Assembly (NCBI GenBank): GCA_052400665.1
Contig: JBQTGK010000002.1
Reading direction: 5' to 3' (one strand)
Origin: JBQTGK01 sp052400665
GTDB taxonomy: Bacteria; Bacteroidota; Bacteroidia; Bacteroidales; Marinifilaceae
Length of the DNA: 64,000 bases
Of the stretch, positions 1 through 9,386 are shown piece by piece (the first letter of the stretch is position 1; every line of letters begins with the position of its first letter). The translations under genes were made by a program, and so were the position numbers. The notes beneath the pieces were generated by a model, which was not told where the DNA came from, ran no database searches, and was given only the letters and a program-made list of their open reading frames with translations.

Positions 1-1223
1 ACCTCAACAAAAACAGTTACTTTTTTTCCATTTCGAGCTGCATTAATTAATGCATTCACAACAGCCGAATTATCGGCAACCCGATATTGAGTTGCTTTAA
101 TTTCTTCAACTTTAGGGTCTAAAGCGGCTTCGTTTAAAAATCGAATTACGTAGGCGTATGATTGATACGGGAAATGTAGAATTCTATCTTTTTTACGTAT
201 GGTTTTAAAAATAGATTTCGATCCTCCCTTTAGTTCATCAACACTTATTGGATGATAAGCTTCTATTTCTAATTCGGGATGTTTAGGGTTTGGGAAAGCG
301 AAAAAATCCTGAAAATTATGATATTTTCCACCCTTTACAATATCGTTAGGTGTTAAATCGAATGAGTCTTTTAAAAATTTAAGAAAGCCTTTAGGAATCG
401 ATTCATCGTAAAGAAAACGGGAAGGAGTACCTGTTTCGCGTTTTTTTAAACTGCGCTCAATCATTTCGATTAAATCGCCAGAGTATTCATCCTCAATTAG
501 TAAATCGGCATCTCTACTTAATTTAAAACTATAACTCGAATCAATTTTATATCCTGGAAAAAGAATTTTCATTCTTAACTTAATAATATCATCCAAAAAC
601 ATAATGTAATGTTTGCCATTTGTTTCGGGTAATTCTATAAATCGGGGAAAGTGATGACAAGGCACTTTTATAATTGCATATCTTGCTCTGGGTTTTTTAT
701 GAGTATTCTCGTCTTCTTTTTTGTTTTTTCGTTTGTATAATTTAACGGCCAAATAAATGGCATTATTTTGTAAAAATGGTTGTACCTGTTTTTTTAAAAG
801 CAGCATAGGCTGAGCATGAGGCAGAACATTTTCCAGAAAAAAATCTTTTACAAACTGATGGTGTTCATCGCTTAATTTTTCATTTTGTAAAAGAATTATA
901 TTATTCTCTTTTAACTCAGGAATAATCTGATTTCTAAAAATATCTCCAAATTGATTTTGCTGACGGTCGACTTCTGTATTAATATTTTTTAATATAATAT
1001 CAGGATTCTCTCTCAGATTTTTTTTGTCTTCGGGGGGTAATTCAGTAAAACGTTTGTAGGTACCAACGCGCACACGATAAAATTCGTCGAGGTTCGATGA
1101 GTAAATGGCTAGAAATTTTATGCGTTCGTATAGTGGTAATTCCTTATTTGTAGCTACCTCTAACACCCTTTTGTTAAAAGATAACCAGCTTAAATCGCGG
1201 TTAAGAAACTGATATTTTGACAT
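1..1223 (-). CDS. ppk1: Polyphosphate kinase 1, N-terminal part (cut by window edge)
   Basis: The minus-strand frame opens at an ATG at 1223 and runs off the left edge, giving about 407 residues. The N-terminus carries the PPK1 signature NRDLSWLSFNKRVLE followed by FLAIYSSNLDEFYRVRVG, and the end of the visible part reads ATQYRVADNSAVVNALINAA then NGKKVTVFVEV, the start of the PPK catalytic core. PPK1 reversibly transfers the terminal phosphate of ATP onto polyphosphate and is cytoplasmic or membrane-associated. A full PPK1 is about 690 residues, so the autophosphorylated histidine and C-terminal domains lie outside the window. The family call is secure; I cannot judge whether the gene is intact. 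Confidence 0.95.
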   Translation of the reverse strand, partial: MSKYQFLNRDLSWLSFNKRVLEVATNKELPLYERIKFLAIYSSNLDEFYRVRVGTYKRFTELPPEDKKNLRENPDIILKNINTEVDRQQNQFGDIFRNQIIPELKENNIILLQNEKLSDEHHQFVKDFFLENVLPHAQPMLLLKKQVQPFLQNNAIYLAVKLYKRKNKKEDENTHKKPRARYAIIKVPCHHFPRFIELPETNGKHYIMFLDDIIKLRMKILFPGYKIDSSYSFKLSRDADLLIEDEYSGDLIEMIERSLKKRETGTPSRFLYDESIPKGFLKFLKDSFDLTPNDIVKGGKYHNFQDFFAFPNPKHPELEIEAYHPISVDELKGGSKSIFKTIRKKDRILHFPYQSYAYVIRFLNEAALDPKVEEIKATQYRVADNSAVVNALINAARNGKKVTVFVE

Positions 1224-1380
1224 ATATTGATATTACTAAGAAGAATAATTCTAATACCCTAAAATAGTTAATTTTTTGCTTCTTTTGATTATCAATAGTA
1301 GACTGATATTGGAAATTTTTAGCTGAACTTAAAACTTATTTTTTAAAATTACTTTTTTGCTTTATGCAAAGCAAGACTGT

Positions 1381-1842
1381 TTATTCATACATTAACTCTA
1401 CTTCCGATTTCTTAAGAAATGCAATTAGTTTGTCTGTTTTCCAGTCTTGTTTACATTTAAATTTTTGTTGGGTACTATTTTGTAGTTTAAAAGTAAAGTT
1501 AATGCTGAAGTATGTTTTTGTAATACAAACTGATTTTAGATTTTCGGGTTTAAATTCTACATTATTCATTTTTTTTGCTGTAGGATATTTAATAATAGTA
1601 ATCATAATATAAAAAATACATATAAAAACTGATAAGGGATAAATAATCTGATCAAATAAATCTGTACTATTATAATGTGAGTGCCAGGATAAAGCATTTG
1701 TTAAGCATAAAAATCCAAAAACTACAATATTTAGCCAAAATAAACCTGTATCATTTCTAAAACTTATTTTACAATCGTCGAATAGTAATTCTCCTCCAAA
1801 CACTGATCTGCCTTTTAAACTTGTAATTAATGTATTTTTCAT
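1381..1842 (-). CDS. Small membrane protein of unknown function, paralogue of its upstream neighbour
   Basis: This 153-residue protein is not a family I recognise. It begins with a LKGRSVFGGELLFDDCKISF stretch, has two hydrophobic segments (about residues 33-50 and 67-88) and ends in a charged beta-rich region (INFTFKLQNSTQQKFKCK, then DKLIAFLKKSEVEL). The neighbouring gene at 1852-2301 has the same layout and the same key words (LKGR, GELLFDD, FKL, QQKFKC, DKLLAFLK), so the two are tandem duplicates. The gap between them is only nine bases, so they are probably cotranscribed. The shape (cytosolic beta-rich ends around a two-helix anchor) loosely recalls bacterial PH-like membrane proteins, but that is only a guess. 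Confidence 0.75.
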   Translation of the reverse strand: MKNTLITSLKGRSVFGGELLFDDCKISFRNDTGLFWLNIVVFGFLCLTNALSWHSHYNSTDLFDQIIYPLSVFICIFYIMITIIKYPTAKKMNNVEFKPENLKSVCITKTYFSINFTFKLQNSTQQKFKCKQDWKTDKLIAFLKKSEVELMYE

Positions 1843-1851
1843 GTGTTCAAT

Positions 1852-2301
1852 TTATTTCGTAACTAGTTTAACTTTGTGATTTTTTAAAAATGCAAGCAGC
1901 TTATCGCTTTTTATATTATTTCGGCACTTAAATTTTTGTTGAGAATTGTTGTGCAGTTTAAAAGTGAAAATTATGTTTTTCTTAATAGGAGTAATTTTAA
2001 CCAACTTAATTGATTTGGGTTTAATTATTTTTTTATGCATTTTTTTTGCCGCGATATATTTTTTACGAAAAAAAGCAATATAAAATATTCCAAATAGAAG
2101 CATTACAGCATATAATATCAAAAAAAATACATCTTTATCAAGATGATGCATATAAATGTTAACTGTATAGCCAATGATCATAATACTTACGCATGCAATG
2201 CCAAATGCTATTAGTAAAGGATCGTTTCTAAAGGTAATTGTATAATCGTCGAATAGTAATTCACCACTAAAATTGGGGCGTCCTTTTAATCTTGTAATCA
2301 C
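1852..2301 (-). CDS. Small membrane protein of unknown function, GTG start, paralogue of downstream neighbour
   Basis: This 149-residue protein shares its layout with the next gene downstream: an N-terminal LKGRPNFSGELLFDDYTITF region, two hydrophobic segments (about residues 31-50 and 58-78) and a C-terminal NIIFTFKLHNNSQQKFKC module. No in-frame ATG exists near the start, because a TAA lies four codons upstream of the GTG at 2299-2301. GTG is therefore the likely start, and alignment with the ATG-started paralogue agrees. Function unknown. It lies 22 bases downstream of the DUF2007 gene, so the three small genes probably form one transcript. Confidence 0.72.
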   Translation of the reverse strand: MITRLKGRPNFSGELLFDDYTITFRNDPLLIAFGIACVSIMIIGYTVNIYMHHLDKDVFFLILYAVMLLFGIFYIAFFRKKYIAAKKMHKKIIKPKSIKLVKITPIKKNIIFTFKLHNNSQQKFKCRNNIKSDKLLAFLKNHKVKLVTK

Positions 2302-2323
2302 GCTGTGTTTTTAAATGAAGGGT

Positions 2324-2569
2324 TTAGTTGCTTTTATTTTGTTCAAACTCTTTAACTATTGGAGTGGCTTTTTCCAAGTCCGCATCTGCGATTAATAATT
2401 TTACAGCCCCAACACCTCCTGCCGAATAGTGAGGAGCTATGCTGCCAATAAATTCATCTTTAACAAAACTTTTAATATTGTAGTCTTCTAATATTGTTTT
2501 CAGCATTTCTACTTCCCAGGAGCTCCCGGCGTAAATTTCTACTGGTTTGATTTGGTTCTGATCGTTCAT
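2324..2569 (-). CDS. DUF2007 family protein (putative signal-transducing protein)
   Basis: This 81-residue cytoplasmic protein has the DUF2007 pattern: VEIYAGSSWEVEMLKTILED at the N-terminus, a middle segment on a bound-ligand-like GGVGAVKLLIADADLEKA, and a short helical tail. DUF2007 proteins are small ferredoxin-like-fold proteins, often named putative signal-transducing proteins, whose role is not established. It starts at an ATG at 2569 and appears to lead a three-gene transcript with the two paralogous membrane proteins downstream. I see no catalytic residues and assign no function. Confidence 0.8.
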   Translation of the reverse strand: MNDQNQIKPVEIYAGSSWEVEMLKTILEDYNIKSFVKDEFIGSIAPHYSAGGVGAVKLLIADADLEKATPIVKEFEQNKSN

Positions 2570-2735
2570 ATAATAATTTTATGCTTACTTGTAAAAGTAT
2601 AAAAAATATTAAATATTATTATTGTTAGAGAATATATTTAAGCCGAACAAAATTAATATCAATAATAAAGCAAAGAATGGGATAATTTCTAAAAAGCAAT
2701 TACATTTGTAGGTTGTGATTATTAAAACCAAAATT

Positions 2736-2933
2736 ATGAACGAAGGAACAAGAAGAGAAAATATTAAATCAGGATTAAAAGTAAAAATTGTTTTAAAAGC
2801 CGACCAGCGCAGTGGTAAACTAACCGAAGGGATAGTGAAAGACTTGCTAACCAACTCGTCTGTTCATCCACATGGAATTAAAGTACGTTTACAGGATGGT
2901 CAGGTTGGACGTGTTCAGGAGATTATCGAATAG
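2736..2933 (+). CDS. YwbE family protein
   Basis: This 65-residue protein matches the YwbE (DUF2196) family over its whole length: RRENIKSGLKVKIVLKADQ, then GKLTEGIVKDLLTNS, then HPHGIKVRLQDGQVGRVQ. It looks like a small beta-barrel of KOW/SH3-like type and is conserved but functionally uncharacterised. The ATG at 2736 is preferred over an upstream GTG at 2715 because the family begins near here and TACATTTG (a Bacteroidota minus-7 box) sits at 2701-2708, 28 bases upstream. A hairpin terminator follows at 2960-2990. Confidence 0.88.
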   Translation: MNEGTRRENIKSGLKVKIVLKADQRSGKLTEGIVKDLLTNSSVHPHGIKVRLQDGQVGRVQEIIE

Positions 2934-2959
2934 TTTATTCAAACATATTTATAGTACAA

Positions 2960-2990
2960 CAAAGCCACATATTTAATGTGGCTTTGTTTT
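2960..2990 (+). terminator. Rho-independent terminator after the YwbE gene
   Basis: CAAAGCCACAT and ATGTGGCTTTG form an 11-bp perfect stem around a short AT loop, followed on the plus strand by TTTTG. It lies between two convergent genes and may stop both transcripts, though the T-run is better on the plus strand. Confidence 0.8.
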
Positions 2991-3009
2991 GCATTAATTT
3001 GTGTATTAT

Positions 3010-6000
3010 TTACAGATTAAAGCGTTTTAAGAATTTAGTTTTTTTCGAACGTGGTGTAATAATATACGAATACGGGTTCTTTTTAAGAGGATCTTTAAAT
3101 TGTCTTTTATCCTCCTTAGTTTCGGTAATAATGGTGTTGAATTCATTATTCGACGATCGTACAAACATAACACCATGATAGTATTCAAAGAAAAACCAAG
3201 TTGATTTATCTATTTCCAGATACATTGTTAAGCGGTTTCCACTTCTTTTTTTATCTAATTCGACTTTACCTTTTATGCTTTTATTAATTTGCTTGCCATT
3301 AATGTTCCCAATGCCAATATTACCAATCGATTGGTATGCTTTGCGTTCTTTATCCCATATAAAATCGATATTATTAAAGTAAATTGTATGTTGTAACTCT
3401 TTAGGTAAGCTTTTATAAATGCCATTAATATCTCGTTCGAGCATTGCTTTTTCGGCTTTTTTAGCTCCCATTAATTCGGCAATTTTTCGAGTATAAACCT
3501 CTTTATTTTGATTAGTATATGGTAAACTGGCTTCTAAAAATGTGTTTTCCATAATTTTCATTGCCTGATCGTTAAAAAAGAAATCAATACCCATAATTAA
3601 GTCTAGTGTTACAATATCGCTCGACAAATCATGATCGATATTACCTGCTGCAATCTGTTTTATTTGTCCAAGTTCTACTCCCAGGTTAATTTTACCTTCA
3701 CCTTTTATGTTACAATTATTTTGATAATATGTGATAATGTTTCCAGTGGTATCCGGATTATTTAATTTCTCTTTTTCGGCAATCTGATAAGCCTGTAGTT
3801 TATGGTTATAAGTCAAAAAACCTTTGGCCTCCAGTAATACATTATCAGTATAAAAAATTCTTCGTGATAAGAAGGAAGTGTATATATGAATAGAATCGTT
3901 TGTTAAGAAAAATGAGTTATATAGTTTAAGCTGATCATCATCTATGGCATACTCCTTAACCGGAATTAATATTTTATTAGGATTTATTAGTCCCGAAAAT
4001 GCTAGCCAATTGTCATTTATTTGTTCGCAATTGTTTTTAATAAGTGCTTGTCCGTCGTAGTATAAAGAAGAATCTCGGGCCTGAAGTTTTACCTTACCCT
4101 TGTATTCGAAATGGGGGCTAAGCGTAAACGATTTTTCTTCGCTAATATTTCCAAGAGCAATAGTCTGTCCGGTCGAATCTACGTCAATAACATCGAAAAA
4201 TAGATTTTGTATTTCCTTATTCTCATCTTTATAGGAGTAGTTACCCGATCCGGAATACGAATTTTTACCATGAACATTTAGGGTAGCGCCAAAAAGTTTA
4301 TGATATTGATTAATGGTATCGGCAATAATTTGGGCGTTTCGGAATGTTTCCATAAGTCCTCCTTTTGCAATATTTAAATCTCCTTTTTCGGGATATAATT
4401 TTGCATCGGCAACATTTAAACTTTTTACAAATTTTGCGTTAATACTACTGTCTATTGCGCTAAATGTTGCCTTTGGAGTACTAAAGCTTATGGAATCCTG
4501 CTTTGGATCAATCGATATAAAACGATTAAATGAACTTTGGTCTAAATCATCCAATTTACCTTGTTCCCATTTATCAGCTAGCAGCGATTCATCTTCTTTA
4601 CCAAAATCAATACTTTGTAAATCCATGTACCATTTAAAGCTATTTATATAACTTATGTATTTGTTGGTAGGGAATTTACTGATATTATTTTTAGATGTAT
4701 TTACAAAGGTTCCGCTTCGGCTTATGAAATCGATATTTGCGTTTACCGATGTGGTTTCGAAAGCGTAAGAGGTTGAATCTGCGCTTAAGATTTTAAAACT
4801 TGCTGAATCTGCGACAATACTTTTTTTATTATAGCTAAAGTAATCAGATTTAATTTCGGCGTTAACCAGTTCCATATTTCCCGAACCGCTAATTCCATCG
4901 GGCGTAATTTTTAAAGTTCCGGAGAGAGTTGCTAGCCTTTTATACATATCTAAAGGTAAAGCACTGCTTTTTACATACATTTCATCTTTATATGGAAACC
5001 ATTGAGTGTAGATTTTTTCTCCGTTAATTTCCGGATTATTTAATTTTGTATCCTGTTCTTTTAGCTCAAAACTTTGTGCATTTGTATGCATTTCTTCAGG
5101 TAGGAATACAAAATCTGATGATTGGGTAACTGAGCTTAAATAATTTAAGGTTCCGCTACCTCTTAATCCTTCGTTCGAGAGTATTATTGTATCCTGATAT
5201 GTTCCCTTGTTGTATGCCGAAAATCCTTCTTTAGGACTTGTTCTGGAAAAACCAAGTGAGTTGTCGTCTCGGATGGTTAATGTTTCGTTAAAGGTAGGGA
5301 AGATGCTATCCGAAACAAAAGTACCGCTTAACTGAATGTCTTTTCGATCAAAATCGTTAATATTATTTATTGTGTAAGGATCTATTTTAAAATAAAAGTC
5401 TGTTCGTTTATAAACACCATTTTGAATATTTTTATTATCGTAAAATACATAACTCGAATCGGCACTATTAAAAATCGGATACTTTGGGAAATCTTTTACT
5501 CCTGATTTATTGTTTGGATCATCGATTAATAAATCGCCTGTAATTTTTTCGATTACGCTTCCTAGTTGATTGGTGTATCGTTTTCCAAAATTACTTAAAG
5601 AGTCGACAATAACATTCATTTTTAAAGAGTCGATAAGCTTTAGGTCAATTTTAAATTTGTTGTACGAAAATTGAAAATCTTTACCATACATATCCAGTAA
5701 GCCAGCTGTAATTTTACCGTCGAATTCGAAATCACGATTCTTTTTCAGGACTATTTTTTTATGCTTAGGAAAAATGACTACATTTTGAGAATCGCTAACG
5801 GCTATTTTCTGAACACCATTAATTTGAAGATTCGAACTTCCAATAAAGAAAATTGCATCGGCTTCTTGGTCAGATGTTTTGGTGTTAAATTGGATTACAT
5901 CATAATCTTGTCGACCCATTCCCGATTTTATATAATCGTTTAGTCTTTTGTGCAAGCTAATTTCATCTGTGTTTCTGTTATAGCTTAAAAATCCCTGAAA

Positions 6001-7476
6001 AGATAGTGAAAAAAGTTGCTGACGAATCTGGTTAATAGGCTTTTTAACATAGTTAGCATAATCTTCTGCAGTAAATGTATCTACATAAATATAGTTTGCA
6101 AATTTTCGAAGAAGCACTAGCGGATTTTGATTATCCATACCCTGAATACGCATAAAACGATTCATACTAAAATAGTTCATCGATTCGAAATGTGCCTGTC
6201 GTTTTGTGGCCGTTTGCATACTTCCGAAATGCATCATGTTTTCACTCAATTTCCAAATCAACATTTCAAAATCCATGATCAGATTGTGATAGTTGTCGAA
6301 ATATGGACTTTTAGCAGTTCCTTCTCCATCTCTTATTAAATTTAGTTCTTCTTTATCGGGAAAGTATTTAAACAATAATCCAGGATGGTAAATTTGGCAG
6401 GTATCTATTAAAATTTGAATTTTCGTGTCTTTAGCGGCAATCCGATTTTTCTGAAAGGTAAAGTGTTCAGATGTAGCAATCATAAATAATGTATCGTTTC
6501 TGGAAAGCTGTATTTCTGAAGGAAATTCGGGACTCCCTTTTCCGATTAATTTTGCGCCATGAATGGCAACTGCGCCTTTGTATCGAATATGTTTATAGGG
6601 TGTTATTATTATATTATTATCGAAAGATGAAAATCGGGGATACAAAGCTTTTTCAGGTGTTTTTACCGGATTTACTTTTTCTGATAAACTTCCTTTAATT
6701 TTTTTATCGGATATTTTTGGATTGTAATAATCTACAGTATCAATAGTAAACTTCGATTTTGTAATGTTAATGGTGTATTCTTTAAAAACGGCATATTCCT
6801 GATTGGATTCTTTACCAGCTCGTTCCCAGTTAATTTTTCCTTTTTCACCAAGCCACTTTTTTTCGAAGGGAAAATAGCTTCCTTTTGTGTCGAATATTTT
6901 TGAAGTGTCGCGTTGTGCAATGCAATAAAGATCGGTATGGTTAAATTTAATACTTAATTTTTTGTTAAATAAATAGTTGAATGAAGCGTTAACAGCTTTC
7001 CATTTAACAGAATAGGATTGATTAATTATGCTGTCGTTTAACAGGTGCTGTGTTTGAATTAAAAAATCTTTTGTCTTGCTTAGTTTATTCTTTTTATTTT
7101 TAACATATTCAAGTAATCCTTTGTGCCAGTTTGTAAAATCTGATTTGCTTCTGTTTTGCTCATGAAAGATCATTAAGGTTTTAAAATAATTATAAAAATC
7201 GGGGAATGATCTCGCTCTTTTTGCTTTTAATATATCGCAAACATCATAAATATTTTGTCGCTCACTCGAGTTAATATCAGGCGATAACCAATATGATGAA
7301 AATTGTTCGGCGAATTCTTTGTAATCTTTCTTTTTGGAAGGATTATCCATAAACTTAAGTAATTCATCCTTAAATTTTACAGAGTCTCGAGAGAATGTTT
7401 TATTGGATTGTGAAAATCCCGGGAATGAAGATATTATAATTAGTAAAAGGAAAAGAAAACGGTAAAAAAGATTCAT
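3010..7476 (-). CDS. Very large secreted protein of unknown function, beta-rich
   Basis: I do not recognise this 1488-residue protein. The ATG at 7476 gives a clear signal peptide (LFYRFLFLLLIIISSFPGFS, then Q), so it is preferred to the start 16 codons upstream. After an N-terminal region rich in Lys and Asn there is a more helical stretch (about residues 430-560). The rest is a long series of short beta-strand-like segments with recurring words such as GSGTLNY, SGSGNMELVNAEIKSDYFSY and YSGSGNYSYKDENK. That pattern resembles long beta-taco or beta-helix envelope proteins (AsmA/LptD-like), but I cannot confirm homology. No T9SS C-terminal sorting domain, lipobox or membrane-spanning C-terminus is evident. 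It is probably periplasmic or surface exposed. It lies alone, 144 bases after prmA. Confidence 0.85.
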   Translation of the reverse strand: MNLFYRFLFLLLIIISSFPGFSQSNKTFSRDSVKFKDELLKFMDNPSKKKDYKEFAEQFSSYWLSPDINSSERQNIYDVCDILKAKRARSFPDFYNYFKTLMIFHEQNRSKSDFTNWHKGLLEYVKNKKNKLSKTKDFLIQTQHLLNDSIINQSYSVKWKAVNASFNYLFNKKLSIKFNHTDLYCIAQRDTSKIFDTKGSYFPFEKKWLGEKGKINWERAGKESNQEYAVFKEYTINITKSKFTIDTVDYYNPKISDKKIKGSLSEKVNPVKTPEKALYPRFSSFDNNIIITPYKHIRYKGAVAIHGAKLIGKGSPEFPSEIQLSRNDTLFMIATSEHFTFQKNRIAAKDTKIQILIDTCQIYHPGLLFKYFPDKEELNLIRDGEGTAKSPYFDNYHNLIMDFEMLIWKLSENMMHFGSMQTATKRQAHFESMNYFSMNRFMRIQGMDNQNPLVLLRKFANYIYVDTFTAEDYANYVKKPINQIRQQLFSLSFQGFLSYNRNTDEISLHKRLNDYIKSGMGRQDYDVIQFNTKTSDQEADAIFFIGSSNLQINGVQKIAVSDSQNVVIFPKHKKIVLKKNRDFEFDGKITAGLLDMYGKDFQFSYNKFKIDLKLIDSLKMNVIVDSLSNFGKRYTNQLGSVIEKITGDLLIDDPNNKSGVKDFPKYPIFNSADSSYVFYDNKNIQNGVYKRTDFYFKIDPYTINNINDFDRKDIQLSGTFVSDSIFPTFNETLTIRDDNSLGFSRTSPKEGFSAYNKGTYQDTIILSNEGLRGSGTLNYLSSVTQSSDFVFLPEEMHTNAQSFELKEQDTKLNNPEINGEKIYTQWFPYKDEMYVKSSALPLDMYKRLATLSGTLKITPDGISGSGNMELVNAEIKSDYFSYNKKSIVADSASFKILSADSTSYAFETTSVNANIDFISRSGTFVNTSKNNISKFPTNKYISYINSFKWYMDLQSIDFGKEDESLLADKWEQGKLDDLDQSSFNRFISIDPKQDSISFSTPKATFSAIDSSINAKFVKSLNVADAKLYPEKGDLNIAKGGLMETFRNAQIIADTINQYHKLFGATLNVHGKNSYSGSGNYSYKDENKEIQNLFFDVIDVDSTGQTIALGNISEEKSFTLSPHFEYKGKVKLQARDSSLYYDGQALIKNNCEQINDNWLAFSGLINPNKILIPVKEYAIDDDQLKLYNSFFLTNDSIHIYTSFLSRRIFYTDNVLLEAKGFLTYNHKLQAYQIAEKEKLNNPDTTGNIITYYQNNCNIKGEGKINLGVELGQIKQIAAGNIDHDLSSDIVTLDLIMGIDFFFNDQAMKIMENTFLEASLPYTNQNKEVYTRKIAELMGAKKAEKAMLERDINGIYKSLPKELQHTIYFNNIDFIWDKERKAYQSIGNIGIGNINGKQINKSIKGKVELDKKRSGNRLTMYLEIDKSTWFFFEYYHGVMFVRSSNNEFNTIITETKEDKRQFKDPLKKNPYSYIITPRSKKTKFLKRFNL

Positions 7477-7620
7477 GATCAAAGAGTTTATTGATATCAA
7501 TAATATGATAAGGCAATTTAACAAGTATTAAGGAAAAAGTATAAAGTACGAAGTAAAAATTTGCAAATTTAAATGTAGATTTTATACTTTAACCTTTTTT
7601 TATTGATCGTTTCTTTTTGC

Positions 7621-8457
7621 TTATTCTTTTATAAAACGCACTGCAACCCAGTTTTTATCTACCTTATGACTTACGTAGGTCATATTATTTTTTTCTGCTT
7701 CTTTTTGAATGTGTGGAAGATCTTCGGTATAAAATCCACTCATTATTAGTTGGCCGTTTTTAGGTAAACAGGCAACGTAATGTTTCATATCATTTACTAA
7801 TATATTGCGGTTAATATTGGCTAATACTACATCATAAGTTTTTCCTTTTAATAAAGAAGCATCGCCTAAAAATACCGATATATTTTTAGTGCCATTATTC
7901 TTTATGTTTTCTAGCGAGTTGTTATATGGCCATTCATCAATGTCGATAGCATCTATTCTTATTGCATTTCTTTTAGAGGCTAAAATTGCCAAAAGACTGG
8001 TTCCGCATCCCATATCCAATACTGTTTTTCCTTCTAAATTGGTTTCCAGGATATGTTGTACCATTAATGATGTTGTGGAGTGATGTCCTGTTCCGAAGGA
8101 CATTTTAGGATCGATAACAATATCGTAAGGAACTTTGGGAGTATCGGTGTGGAAAGATGCACGAATAACAACTTTATCGTCGATAATTACAGGTTGAAAA
8201 TTCGACTCCCAAAGAGCATTCCAATCTTGCGATTCTATAATTTTATGGGTATAGGAAAAGTTAAAGTTGGGAAGATGGTTTATGGTAAGTTCCTCTACTT
8301 TTTTCATATCGAAAAGAGGAGCTTGGATATAAGCCTCTACAGTATCATCGGTTTGAGTAAAGCTTTCGTAGTCTACCTCTCCAAGTTCTGCCATAAGAAT
8401 ATCAGCAATATCTTCAGAGAAAGGAGTTATTTGGCATTTTAATTCGATGTAATCCAT
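7621..8457 (-). CDS. prmA: Ribosomal protein L11 methyltransferase
   Basis: This 278-residue cytoplasmic enzyme methylates ribosomal protein L11 using S-adenosylmethionine. The class I methyltransferase motif I is visible as TVLDMGCGTSLLAILASK, preceded by the PrmA hallmark DPKMSFGTGHHSTTSLM and followed by DVVLANINRNIL. The ATG at 8457 (MDYIELKCQ) fits the family start better than one 11 codons upstream. The N-terminal L11-recognition domain and the C-terminal catalytic domain are both present and of normal length. It lies downstream of tpiA but beyond that gene's terminator, so it is probably transcribed separately. Confidence 0.95.
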   Translation of the reverse strand: MDYIELKCQITPFSEDIADILMAELGEVDYESFTQTDDTVEAYIQAPLFDMKKVEELTINHLPNFNFSYTHKIIESQDWNALWESNFQPVIIDDKVVIRASFHTDTPKVPYDIVIDPKMSFGTGHHSTTSLMVQHILETNLEGKTVLDMGCGTSLLAILASKRNAIRIDAIDIDEWPYNNSLENIKNNGTKNISVFLGDASLLKGKTYDVVLANINRNILVNDMKHYVACLPKNGQLIMSGFYTEDLPHIQKEAEKNNMTYVSHKVDKNWVAVRFIKE

Positions 8458-8584
8458 AAGTATATTTAGTTTGATTTTTTCTGTTTGCAAGTTATGGCTT
8501 TTGAAAAGATCTGAGAAATTTGATTAGAGAAATATGTAAATCTTTTTGCTCTAAATTTTAATATTTAAAAATTGAATAAAAGAA

Positions 8585-8608
8585 AAGCCGATACTTAAGT
8601 ACCGGCTT
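8585..8608 (-). terminator. Terminator downstream of tpiA
   Basis: AAGCCG and CGGCTT bracket an almost palindromic core (TACTTAAGTA). On the minus strand the hairpin is followed by a T-rich run (TTTCTTTTATT). It closes the DUF1599 / BT_3928 / tpiA operon. Confidence 0.8.
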
Positions 8609-8630
8609 AATTTCTTGTATTTGTATGCTA

Positions 8631-9386
8631 TTAAAAAGCAGTAATAATTCCCATGAAATCTTCAGCTTTTAATGAAGCTCCACCAATTAAACCACCGTCT
8701 ACATCAGCATTTTCGAATAATTCCTTAGCATTAGAAGGCTTACAGCTACCACCGTAAAGAATAGAAGTGTTGTTTGCAACTTCCTGTCCGTATTGCTCTA
8801 CTAAAGTTTTACGGATAAAAGCGTGCATTTCCTGAGCTTGATCAGAAGAAGCAGTAACGCCGGTACCAATTGCCCAAACTGGCTCATAAGCCAATACCAC
8901 TTTTCCAAAATCTTCAGCTGATAAATGGAATAATCCTTCAGCAATTTGGTTTTTAACAACCTCGAAATGTTTTTCTGCCTGACGTTCTTCTAAAACTTCA
9001 CCAATACAGAAAATAGGAGCTAATCCGTTTTCTAATGTTAAGTTTACTTTTTTAACTAGAGTTTCGCTGGTTTCGCCGTAGTATGATCTTCTTTCAGAGT
9101 GACCTAAAATAATGTACTTACTACCTGTCGATTTAATCATAGCAGCCGAAGTTTCTCCAGTGTAAGCACCGCTTTTTTCGTCTGCACAATTTTGAGCAGC
9201 AACAGCGATTTTTTCACCTACAACTTTGTTTACTTCAGTAAGGTGAATAAAAGGAGTACCGATAACTACATCTACACCATTAAGTTCAGTGTTTTCAACA
9301 AGATCATTAATTTGTCCCGCCAAAGCAATACCTTCTTCAAGAGTATTGTTCATTTTCCAGTTTCCTGCAACAATTTTTCTTCTCAT
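8631..9386 (-). CDS. tpiA: Triosephosphate isomerase
   Basis: This 251-residue glycolytic enzyme interconverts dihydroxyacetone phosphate and glyceraldehyde 3-phosphate in the cytoplasm. The catalytic lysine segment RRKIVAGNWKMNNT, the histidine segment YIILGHSERR, the glutamate segment VVLAYEPVWAIGTG and the phosphate-binding YGGSCKPSNA are all present. The start at 9386 is chosen because the family begins with RRKIVAGNWKM; the longer frame adds 19 residues without family support. The start overlaps the stop of the upstream BT_3928 gene by four bases (ATGA), a sign of translational coupling. Confidence 0.97.
   Translation of the reverse strand: MRRKIVAGNWKMNNTLEEGIALAGQINDLVENTELNGVDVVIGTPFIHLTEVNKVVGEKIAVAAQNCADEKSGAYTGETSAAMIKSTGSKYIILGHSERRSYYGETSETLVKKVNLTLENGLAPIFCIGEVLEERQAEKHFEVVKNQIAEGLFHLSAEDFGKVVLAYEPVWAIGTGVTASSDQAQEMHAFIRKTLVEQYGQEVANNTSILYGGSCKPSNAKELFENADVDGGLIGGASLKAEDFMGIITAF

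Noticed and set aside
2609..2854. Minus-strand open frame of 81 codons overlapping the YwbE gene
   Set aside because: It overlaps a well-supported conserved gene, its C-terminal part lies in low-complexity AT DNA, and its hydrophobic content is what antisense of Lys/Glu-rich coding DNA gives.
2978..3178. Plus-strand open frame after the YwbE terminator
   Set aside because: It begins inside the terminator hairpin and is antisense to the large secreted protein; no family features.
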